A stretch of DNA of 6,489 nucleotides from Erysipelotrichaceae bacterium UBA2227 (GTDB lineage Bacteria; Bacillota_I; Bacilli_A; Erysipelotrichales; Erysipelotrichaceae): positions 1-6,489 of the forward strand of contig DDYT01000018.1 of assembly GCA_002348095.1 (NCBI GenBank), in the 5' to 3' direction. Every line of letters begins with the position of its first letter. Positions within the stretch are counted from its first letter, which is position 1. Positions 1 through 5,923 of this stretch are shown here, one piece after another. The notes below the pieces were generated by a model. That model ran no database searches. It was not told the origin of the DNA and saw nothing but the letters and a program-made list of their open reading frames with translations. Position numbers and translations under genes: made by a program.

Positions 1-148
1 CCGAAGTTCTGTATTTTTCGATGTCATCGAAATTCAGTGTCATTTCTCTTTGAAAAGTTTTATCAAAAACAGAAATGACTGTCGCCCCCAAGGGTATGAC
101 CGATATCCTAATAAACTCATTCTCGATCGTGTAAACCTCGGTAAACAT
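1..148 (-). CDS. galM: Aldose 1-epimerase (galactose mutarotase)-like protein, N-terminal fragment
   Basis: Only the first 49 codons are present; the gene runs off the left edge. The ATG overlaps the rnc stop as TAATG, so translation is probably coupled to rnc; upstream there is only a weak GGTG-like ribosome binding site. The fragment begins MFTEVYTIENEFIRISVIP, continues with LGATVISVFDK (residues 20-30) and ends with MTLNFDDIEKY (36-46). This fits the start of aldose 1-epimerases: a short beta strand, then LGAT-x-x-S-(I/L/V)-x-D, then V-L-G-(F/Y)-D-x-L-E-x-Y. The family interconverts alpha and beta anomers of galactose, glucose or related sugars in the cytoplasm. The catalytic His and Glu would lie beyond the window. 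It is not smc, the usual gene after rnc: the fragment lacks the GFKSF start of SMC proteins. An alternative start at 43 is possible but would discard the LGAT motif. The family call is fairly sure; the substrate is unknown. Confidence 0.66.
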   Translation of the reverse strand, partial: MFTEVYTIENEFIRISVIPLGATVISVFDKTFQREMTLNFDDIEKYRTS

Positions 149-828
149 TACAGCACCATCTTGTCAAAAGCATTGCGTGCCGCTTCCTGCTCTGCTTTTT
201 TCTTACTCAATCCCCGACCGCGACCCAGGATGATTTCATCAAGTTTGACAACGACTTCAAACTCCGGGCGGTTGGAAGGCCCCGAAACACCGACAACTTC
301 ATAGACGACAGTCTTACGGGTGTCGGACTGGACGACTTCCTGCAAACGGGTTTTATAGTCTGTATTCTTAATATCTTCGATATTTCTCAGCTGCGGCGTG
401 ATCACTTTCGTAAGGATGATATCAATGGCTTCTTCTGTACACTGCAAAAACAGAGCTCCCAGAAAAGCTTCAAATAAGTTGGCCAGATTTGAGTCTCGGT
501 CACGTCCTCCGGTTTTTTCTTCACCGACACCCAATTTTAAAAAGCGCTGCAGATTGAGCTGGCGTGCATACTTAGCCAGAGAAGCCTCGTTGACCAGATG
601 TGCTCTCAGTGTAGTCATCTGCCCTTCTGCCATCGGAGGGTTCACCAAAAACAGTTGATGAGAAACCCACTGCTGCAATACCGCATCACCCATAAACTCC
701 AATCGTTCATTGTGATTCTTGGCACTTTTATTCTCATTGACAAAGGAAGTATGTATAAAAGCCTGTTCGATGTATCCGTCGCCCGTGCATTCGATCCCCA
801 TCTTTTTCAAATAGGCGACGATACTCAT
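148..828 (-). CDS. rnc: Ribonuclease III
   Basis: Cytoplasmic double-strand-specific endoribonuclease that matures rRNA and cleaves structured mRNAs. At 226 residues it has the usual length. The N-terminal catalytic domain (about 1-150) carries HTSFVNE (26-32) and the signature NERLEFMGDAVL (40-51), with E44 and D48 matching E. coli E41 and D45. The second acidic patch reads NLFEAFLGA (117-125): E120 matches catalytic E117, but the position of E. coli D114 is N117. A double-stranded-RNA-binding domain spans about 155-226 and ends in the typical GLSKKKAEQEAA (206-217). The ATG overlaps the plsX TGA as ATGA, and GAGGAA lies six bases upstream, so the start is firm and coupled to plsX. In most Bacillota acpP precedes this gene and smc follows it; neither is here. 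The family call is near certain; the effect of N117 on activity is not known. Confidence 0.96.
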   Translation of the reverse strand: MSIVAYLKKMGIECTGDGYIEQAFIHTSFVNENKSAKNHNERLEFMGDAVLQQWVSHQLFLVNPPMAEGQMTTLRAHLVNEASLAKYARQLNLQRFLKLGVGEEKTGGRDRDSNLANLFEAFLGALFLQCTEEAIDIILTKVITPQLRNIEDIKNTDYKTRLQEVVQSDTRKTVVYEVVGVSGPSNRPEFEVVVKLDEIILGRGRGLSKKKAEQEAARNAFDKMVL

Positions 829-1793
829 ATAAGATTCCTCTTGATCTTCTCAACGACACCACCGGCCGCCAAGGTATGTGCCTGTCGGATGGCATTGTAG
901 AATGCTTCTTCATTGCTTGAACCGTGCGCTTTGATGATGACATGATTCAGCCCGGCCAACAAAGCACCGCCATACTTTTGATAGTTCAGCTTGTCTTTCA
1001 TCCGGCTAAGTTCTTTTTTGATCAGATAGCCGCCGATAAAAGTAAGCCAGTTCGTCTTGATGACACCTTTGATCATCTGATTAAAGGCAACGACCGTTCC
1101 CTCAACGGTTTTTAAGGCAATATTTCCGCTGAAACCGTCCGCTACCAAAACATCCACGATGCCGTTAAGCACATCACGGCCTTCGATATTGCCGAAAAAG
1201 TTTATATTTTCCATCGTCCTCAGTTTGGCGACGGCATCCTTGTGAACCATGTCCCCTTTTTTATCTTCCGAACCGATATTCAACAGACCGACGGTCGGTC
1301 GCTCGATATTCTTGGTCGTCTGTGCAAATGCCGTGCCTAAAACGGCAAACTGACACAAATGCTCCGCACTGTTTTCCGAGTTTGCACCCATATCCAGCAA
1401 AACGGTCGATGTCGAAACCGTATTGGGAATATCTGCCAAAAAGGCGGGACGCTCGATTCCCGGGATCATTTTTGATATCATGACGCCACAGGACAAAAGA
1501 GCAGCCGATGAACCGGCACTGACAACTCCGTCATTGAAACCTAAAGTACAGTCACTTATGGCTTTGACCATGCTGGCATCAGGGTGACGTTTGACCGCCA
1601 ACGGACCTGCATCCATCGTCAAAACAAAGGTTGTCGGTACTTTGATGATCCGCGGATGACTGACGGTATCCAAATCTTCCTGATTGCCGTAAACCGCCAA
1701 ATCCACATCGTGTTCGCTGACATAGCGCAAACATGCTTTTAATAACTCCTGAGGTCCGAGATCCGACCCCATGACATCTACACCGATTTTCAT
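825..1793 (-). CDS. plsX: Phosphate acyltransferase PlsX
   Basis: Converts acyl-ACP and phosphate to acyl-phosphate, the donor used by PlsY for the first acylation of glycerol-3-phosphate; usually a peripheral membrane protein. The 322 residues fit the family (about 330). Motifs in order: MKIGVDVMGSD (1-11), VVSAGSSAALL (90-100), RPAFLADIP (115-123), VLLDMGAN (131-138), GLLNIGSEDKKGD (169-181), FFGNIEGRD (199-207), DVLVADGFSGNIALKT (214-229), YGGALLAGL (274-282) and IKAHGSS (287-293). Two normally very conserved stretches deviate: MGGD reads MGSD, and SAGNTGAL reads SAGSSAAL. I chose the ATG at 1793 because AGGAGG lies seven bases upstream; an in-frame TTG at 1799 is only one base from that site. 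The gene follows recG by 31 bases, with a TATAAT in the gap, and overlaps rnc by four bases. It shares the acyl-phosphate node with fakA two genes upstream. Confidence 0.95.
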   Translation of the reverse strand: MKIGVDVMGSDLGPQELLKACLRYVSEHDVDLAVYGNQEDLDTVSHPRIIKVPTTFVLTMDAGPLAVKRHPDASMVKAISDCTLGFNDGVVSAGSSAALLSCGVMISKMIPGIERPAFLADIPNTVSTSTVLLDMGANSENSAEHLCQFAVLGTAFAQTTKNIERPTVGLLNIGSEDKKGDMVHKDAVAKLRTMENINFFGNIEGRDVLNGIVDVLVADGFSGNIALKTVEGTVVAFNQMIKGVIKTNWLTFIGGYLIKKELSRMKDKLNYQKYGGALLAGLNHVIIKAHGSSNEEAFYNAIRQAHTLAAGGVVEKIKRNLI

Positions 1794-1800
1794 AAACAAC

Positions 1801-1806
1801 CCTCCT
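1801..1806 (-). promoter_or_regulatory. Ribosome binding site of plsX (decides the start)
   Basis: A perfect AGGAGG on the minus strand lies seven bases before the ATG at 1793. It is one base from the in-frame TTG at 1799, which rules out that longer start. Confidence 0.85.
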
Positions 1807-1816
1807 GAATGGTAAT

Positions 1817-1822
1817 ATTATA
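1817..1822 (-). promoter_or_regulatory. Possible -10 box upstream of plsX
   Basis: A perfect TATAAT in the 31-base gap between recG and plsX, followed at a fitting distance by the plsX ribosome binding site (predicted leader under 20 bases). No recognisable -35 box lies 16 to 18 bases upstream: the candidate hexamers are TCAATC, ATCAAT and TATCAA. The TG of an extended -10 is also out of register. It may be a weak internal promoter for plsX-rnc or just an AT-rich spacer. Confidence 0.3.
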
Positions 1823-1824
1823 CA

Positions 1825-3825
1825 CTAATCGACCGCAAGATTGATATCGTTGTTTGATTTCAAAATCATTTTCACAAATGTCGCATACTCCAAAATATGC
1901 TGATTCTCAGCGATGAAAACGGCATCTTCTTTTGCGGTCAGTAAGATATTCTGATCCGCTACGATATCTCCCAAAATAAAGTGCGGCAGACCGCTTTGTC
2001 TTTTGCCCAGCAGATCTCCCGGTCCGCGAAGGGAAAGATCCTTTAATGCGATTTCAAAGCCGTCATTGCTTTCGACCAACGTCAGCAACCGCGCTCTGCT
2101 ATCCGGATCCGACTGACTGCTGAGCAGATAACAGATGCCCTGTTTGCCGCCCCGTCCGATCCGGCCGCGAAGCTGATGCAGCTGCGAGAGTCCAAAACGG
2201 TGTGCGTCATATATGACCATGATATTCGCTGATTCCACATGAACACCGACCTCAATGACGGTCGTTGTCACCAGCATATCGATGTTTCTCTGATGAAAGC
2301 CGCTCATGATCCGCTCTTTTTCTTCACTTGAAAGCTGACCGTGAAGCATCGCCATACGAACTTTGCTACCGATGACTTTCTGTAATGAGCGGTAAATATC
2401 TGTTACATTGCGCATCGACAACGCATCGCTCTCTTCAATCGCCGGACATACGACATACACTTGATTTCCGTCACGGATTGCATCGAGCAAATCATCCAGA
2501 ATCGTACGCATACTGTTTTCTTCTATCAGTACCGTCTTTACTTTGCTTCTTCCTGTGGGCATCGTCGTAATGGTTGAAACATCCATATCGGCAAACAACG
2601 CGGCGGCCAAGGTTCTCGGGATGGGTGTTGCACTCATGGTCAAAACATCCACATCCTTCCCCTTTTCAATCAGTGCCCGCCGCTGGCTGACGCCGAACCG
2701 GTGCTGTTCATCCGTAATGACCAATCCTAAGTGCTTGAATTCTACACCGCTTTGAAAAAGGGCATGGGTTCCTATGACTATATCGACGGTACCGTCACGC
2801 AGACCTTTGCTGATCCGGTTCTTTTCTTGAGCACTGAGTGATGATGTCAGTCCTTCGATGTTATAGTTCTGCTCATGAAAAAACTTTTTTAACGAAGCGA
2901 CATGCTGACTGACAAGGATTTCGGTCGGTGCCATCATGGCTGCCTGATATCCGCAGTCTGCAGTCGCAGCCATTGCGATAGCCGAGACGATCGTTTTTCC
3001 TGAACCGACATCCCCTTGCAACAGTCGAACCATCGGTTTCTCTGAGGCAAGATCATCCAATATGTCCGTGACGGCCATTTGCTGATCTGCGGTCAGTCGA
3101 AACGGCAGAGATTCACAAAACCGTCTGATTTTCTGCCGGTCAACACTCTTAGGCACTTTATGGACGCTGTGCATGCTTTTGCCCTTAAGGTGCAGTGACA
3201 TCTGAAAGCGGAGAAACTCCTCATACTTCAGTGACCGGGTTGCTTCGTTTACATCCGCTTGTGATACGGGCAAATGCAGTTTTTTCAGTGCTTCCTGACG
3301 ATGAAGCAGTTTATATTTTCTTATCATCGACGGCGGAATGATATCGTGAATCTGATCTGAATGCTTAGTCAATACTTTCTGCATGATTTTGCGGATGTCC
3401 GATTGGCGGATTCCTTCTTTTAGCGGATAAACCGGATATACTCCTTCGATCTGTGCCAACGGCTTAAATATGATGCTAGAAGCCGTGATTCTGCCTTTTC
3501 CTTCATAACGCCCGATAACGGTCGCACGTTGCTCTATAGCGGCTTTAAACCAAGGACGGTTAAAGGCAGTGACGGTATAGCAATCGTACGCCGTACACAA
3601 GGTAAAGCGTGTCACGCTGCGGTTTTTCTGATATCTGACGGTCGATATGGCAGAAGTGATCGTTCCTTCGATCGTGATACCGGAATTGGGTAACAGCATG
3701 GTCTCATCGGTCGCCTGAATGATTTCATAGCGAAAAGGATACAAGCGTACACAATCTTCAAAATCACTGATTTCATACATTTGCAATATGTCCCACTGTC
3801 GCGAAGTCAAGTCACTTTTCTTCAT
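1825..3825 (-). CDS. recG: ATP-dependent DNA helicase RecG
   Basis: Monomeric superfamily 2 helicase that remodels stalled replication forks and branch-migrates Holliday junctions. At 666 residues it is slightly short (B. subtilis and E. coli have about 680-690). The N-terminal OB/wedge region covers about 45-130. Helicase motifs follow: Walker A GDVGSGKT (271-278), APTEIL (299-304), DEQHRFG (372-378), SATPIPRTLA (398-407), TTVIEVGVHVESA (521-533) and QLHQLRGRIGRG (548-559). The C-terminal translocation motif follows: DGFEIALKDLSLRGPGDLLGKRQSG lies at 588-612. The family's opening I-x-G-(I/V)-G helix-hairpin segment is not recognisable; the protein begins near LTSRQWDIL and joins the family at DFEDCVRLYPFRY (21-33). 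VGVHV replaces the commoner VGVDV. The start is supported by AAGGGG upstream. The gene sits 33 bases after fakA, behind a terminator-like hairpin. The identification is near certain. Confidence 0.96.
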   Translation of the reverse strand: MKKSDLTSRQWDILQMYEISDFEDCVRLYPFRYEIIQATDETMLLPNSGITIEGTITSAISTVRYQKNRSVTRFTLCTAYDCYTVTAFNRPWFKAAIEQRATVIGRYEGKGRITASSIIFKPLAQIEGVYPVYPLKEGIRQSDIRKIMQKVLTKHSDQIHDIIPPSMIRKYKLLHRQEALKKLHLPVSQADVNEATRSLKYEEFLRFQMSLHLKGKSMHSVHKVPKSVDRQKIRRFCESLPFRLTADQQMAVTDILDDLASEKPMVRLLQGDVGSGKTIVSAIAMAATADCGYQAAMMAPTEILVSQHVASLKKFFHEQNYNIEGLTSSLSAQEKNRISKGLRDGTVDIVIGTHALFQSGVEFKHLGLVITDEQHRFGVSQRRALIEKGKDVDVLTMSATPIPRTLAAALFADMDVSTITTMPTGRSKVKTVLIEENSMRTILDDLLDAIRDGNQVYVVCPAIEESDALSMRNVTDIYRSLQKVIGSKVRMAMLHGQLSSEEKERIMSGFHQRNIDMLVTTTVIEVGVHVESANIMVIYDAHRFGLSQLHQLRGRIGRGGKQGICYLLSSQSDPDSRARLLTLVESNDGFEIALKDLSLRGPGDLLGKRQSGLPHFILGDIVADQNILLTAKEDAVFIAENQHILEYATFVKMILKSNNDINLAVD

Positions 3826-3838
3826 GCTTCCCCTTGCT

Positions 3839-3860
3839 AAAAAAGGGCGGATGCCCTTTT
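3839..3860 (-). terminator. Terminator-like hairpin overlapping the fakA stop codon
   Basis: On the minus strand, AAAAGGGC and GCCCTTTT form a perfect eight-base-pair stem around the loop ATCC, and a run of six T includes the end of the 3' arm. The first two A of the 5' arm are the last two bases of the fakA TAA stop. The form is that of a short Rho-independent terminator or attenuator between fakA and recG. Only four pairs are G-C, so partial read-through is likely, and recG has no obvious promoter of its own downstream of it. Confidence 0.6.
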
Positions 3861-5490
3861 ATTCGACGCCGAAGATAAAGGAGTACACCGGTTGCTGTCC
3901 ATGGTGCACCTCGACTTCAGCTCTGAAATTCTCTTTTAAATATGCGGTCACTTGCCCGATTTCCTGTTCGGTGGCATCTTCTCCGGCTATGACTATGACC
4001 GTAACGATTTCCGAATCATTATCAAGCAGTTGGTCAAGCATCCGGCAGGCAGCTTCCACTTTATCGGGGATACTTACGACGATGTGCTTTTCGACGATAC
4101 CCATATAATCATTGGCTTTGATCTCTTTGCCGTCGATCGCGGTATCTTTGATCGCATAGGTAACCTGGCCGGTTTTGACGTGGGCGATCGCAGCATTCAT
4201 TTCCGCCAGATTGCTGTCAATATCTACTTCCGGATTAAACATGATGCAGGCACTCAATCCCTGGGGGATCGTTTTAGATATAAGGACATGAACGTCCAGG
4301 TCTTCACAAATCGATTCTGCCTGCTGAGCTGCCAAAATGATATTGGAGTTGTTGGGTAAAACGATGATATGCTCTGCATTGAGTGAGCGGATCGCGGCAA
4401 CGAAGTCTTCCGTCGAAGGATTCATCGTCTGACCACCGTTGATGACGACATCCGCACGAAGCTCTTCAAACATCGTCTTGATGCCCTCTCCGGCACCGAC
4501 AGCTACGATACCGTATTTTTTCCGCGGCTTCTCGGGAGCACCGTGTCCATGTGAATGCTCGAGTATTGCAGCATGCTGCTCTTGCATATTCTCGATTTTG
4601 AGCTTGACAAACTCACCGAACCGCTGTGCCAGATTCAATGCATCCCCGGGAGTAAGTGTATGGAGGTGGACTTTGACAAGATCATCATCCTGAACCACTA
4701 CGATCGAATCACCCATACGGGCCAAGTCACGTTTCAGTTTATCTTCAGAGAAAAAATCCATTTTCTCATGATCGAGCCGCAATACAAATTCCGTGCAGTA
4801 GCCAAACTCCTCGTTAGCTAAATCCAGTTGTGCGCTTGTGTGAGTTTCGATGTTGGTCATCAGTTCGACCGGTTTGCCGATCAGCGCATAACGGAAGCCT
4901 TCAAAAATTACGACCAAACCGGCACCGCCGCTGTCAACGACACCGACTTCCTTTAATACCGGAAGCAGTTCCGGTGTGTTTTGAAGCGAAATATGAGCCT
5001 CTTTGATCAGGGTGTCCATAAATTCAATGATCGTCATGTCCGGCTTTTTCTCGACGATCTTCGATGTATTGGCAGCACTTTCGCGAAGTACGGTCAAAAT
5101 CGTACCTTCGACCGGACGCATGACCGCTTTATAGGCGACTTCACTGCCGCGAATAAAGGCAGAAGCCATTTGTTTAGCATTTACTTCGCTCAATTGCTCG
5201 ACGCTTTGAAAAAAGCCGCGAAAAATCTGCGAAAGGATGACACCGGAGTTTCCGCGTGCGCCCATCAGCAGTCCTTTGGATAAAACTTTTGCGATATCCC
5301 CCAAGTGTTCACTGTGCGCGGTCAAAACATCTTTCACCCCTGCGGAAAATGTGAGGTGCATGTTTGTGCCGGTATCCCCATCGGGGACCGGAAATACGTT
5401 TAAAGCATCGATTTCATGATGACGGTTGGTCAGATGATTCGCACCGCTGTCAAGCATCTGCTTAAACTGTTTGCCTGTCAATGTATTCAT
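3859..5490 (-). CDS. fakA: Fatty acid kinase catalytic subunit FakA (YloV / DAK2-domain family)
   Basis: Phosphorylates fatty acids carried by a FakB (DegV-family) protein, giving acyl-phosphate for phospholipid synthesis from exogenous fatty acids. At 543 residues it has family length (about 550). The N-terminal DhaL-type kinase domain (about 1-200) has the Mg-ADP-binding motif NVFPVPDGDTGTNM (31-44), GARGNSGVILSQ (77-88), RPVEGTILTV (125-134) and DSGGAGLVV (186-194). The middle domain holds GYCTEF (230-235) and VHLHT (274-278); C232, H275 and H277 match the Cys-His-His metal site I recall for staphylococcal FakA. A His-rich linker (H306, H312, H314, H316) leads into the C-terminal domain (about 325-543), expected to contact FakB. 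The ATG lies 10 bases after the yloU stop with GGAG upstream, so both genes share one transcript. No fakB is visible. The older annotation as a dihydroxyacetone kinase is unlikely because no DhaK partner domain is seen. Confidence 0.93.
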   Translation of the reverse strand: MNTLTGKQFKQMLDSGANHLTNRHHEIDALNVFPVPDGDTGTNMHLTFSAGVKDVLTAHSEHLGDIAKVLSKGLLMGARGNSGVILSQIFRGFFQSVEQLSEVNAKQMASAFIRGSEVAYKAVMRPVEGTILTVLRESAANTSKIVEKKPDMTIIEFMDTLIKEAHISLQNTPELLPVLKEVGVVDSGGAGLVVIFEGFRYALIGKPVELMTNIETHTSAQLDLANEEFGYCTEFVLRLDHEKMDFFSEDKLKRDLARMGDSIVVVQDDDLVKVHLHTLTPGDALNLAQRFGEFVKLKIENMQEQHAAILEHSHGHGAPEKPRKKYGIVAVGAGEGIKTMFEELRADVVINGGQTMNPSTEDFVAAIRSLNAEHIIVLPNNSNIILAAQQAESICEDLDVHVLISKTIPQGLSACIMFNPEVDIDSNLAEMNAAIAHVKTGQVTYAIKDTAIDGKEIKANDYMGIVEKHIVVSIPDKVEAACRMLDQLLDNDSEIVTVIVIAGEDATEQEIGQVTAYLKENFRAEVEVHHGQQPVYSFIFGVE

Positions 5491-5500
5491 ATCTTCTCCG

Positions 5501-5860
5501 TCAACCGATTACTTTCACTCCTTGGACAAAAACATTGATTTTATCAAAATCCTGTTCCAAGGTTTTTTCAAGCATGTATTTCACTTTCTTTTGGACTTCC
5601 GCAACGACTTCCGTAATTTTCACACCAAAACTGATCACGATGTAAAGGTCAAGCTCGTAGCCGGTTTCAGTTTTGCGCACGACGACGCCACGAGAGTAGT
5701 TTTCTTTTTTCAGTAATTCAGCCAATCCGTCTTTCAGTATCTTTTGTGAAGCCATACCGACGACACCATAGCATTCAGAGACAACGCCACCCGCCAAGGT
5801 AGCGATTGCTTCTTCTGAGATATTGATATTTCCCAGACTCGTACTTCTTTCAATTCCCAT
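5501..5860 (-). CDS. yloU: Asp23/Gls24 family envelope stress protein (YloU-like)
   Basis: A 119-residue protein of the Asp23/Gls24 (DUF322) family. The sequence follows B. subtilis YloU closely as I recall it: GNINISEEAIATLAGG (10-25), CYGVVGMAS (30-38), then KDGLAELLKKENYSRGVVVR, a strand rich in Tyr and Ile (YELDLYIVISFGVKI) and the C-terminal INVFVQGVKV. There is no signal peptide or membrane segment, so it is cytoplasmic. In staphylococci Asp23 is held at the membrane by AmaP; no amaP is seen here. Family members are linked to cell-envelope homeostasis, but the molecular role is unsettled. It is the first gene after a strong promoter, with AGGAGG six bases before the ATG, and is followed 10 bases later by fakA. 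The yloU-fakA pairing is common in Bacillota and suggests a link to membrane lipid metabolism. Confidence 0.93.
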   Translation of the reverse strand: MGIERSTSLGNINISEEAIATLAGGVVSECYGVVGMASQKILKDGLAELLKKENYSRGVVVRKTETGYELDLYIVISFGVKITEVVAEVQKKVKYMLEKTLEQDFDKINVFVQGVKVIG

Positions 5861-5866
5861 AAGGCT

Positions 5867-5872
5867 CCTCCT
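5867..5872 (-). promoter_or_regulatory. Ribosome binding site of yloU
   Basis: A perfect AGGAGG within AAGGAGGAGCCTT, six bases before the ATG. The flanking bases could pair as TAAGG with CCTTA around an AGGAG loop, a weak five-pair stem that includes part of the binding site. Confidence 0.8.
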
Positions 5873-5886
5873 TAAGTTGCAGAGTT

Positions 5887-5914
5887 ATTATAACAGATAT
5901 TCTTTGTTCGTCAA
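5887..5914 (-). promoter_or_regulatory. SigA-type promoter of the yloU-fakA unit
   Basis: On the minus strand, a -35 box TTGACG (5909-5914, five of six consensus bases) is separated by 16 bases from a perfect -10 box TATAAT (5887-5892). The -10 is preceded by TGT, giving the extended TGN form. The predicted start near 5880 leaves a leader of about 20 bases before yloU. The -35 lies only about ten bases beyond the upstream stop codon. This is the clearest promoter in the window. Confidence 0.82.
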
Positions 5915-5923
5915 AGTACTTGC

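Noticed and set aside
41..120. Short frame from the ATG at 120 (26 codons), or a gene starting at the ATG at 43
   Set aside because: The first is a brief out-of-frame stretch with no recognisable content. The second lies in the epimerase-like frame, and using it would discard the LGAT motif.
598..900. Plus-strand open frame of 100 codons across the rnc/plsX junction
   Set aside because: It is antisense to two clear genes, with no supporting start signal or family resemblance.
1794..1799. An in-frame TTG start for plsX two codons upstream
   Set aside because: It is one base from AGGAGG, too close for initiation; the ATG at 1793 has ideal spacing and matches the family's MKIxVD start.
1800..1832. 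A FapR operator upstream of plsX
   Set aside because: TTAGT occurs, but the matching inverted arm is ATTAC rather than ACTAA, so the FapR palindrome is not met.
3952..4359. A 135-codon open frame on the plus strand
   Set aside because: It lies wholly antisense within fakA, which is intact and motif-rich. It has no convincing ribosome binding site, and its translation resembles no family I know.
5899..5916. CTTTG / CAAAG inverted repeat as a terminator of the ftsQ-like gene or an operator
   Set aside because: The stem has only five mostly A-T pairs with no T run, and it overlaps the -35 box; it is too weak to support either role.
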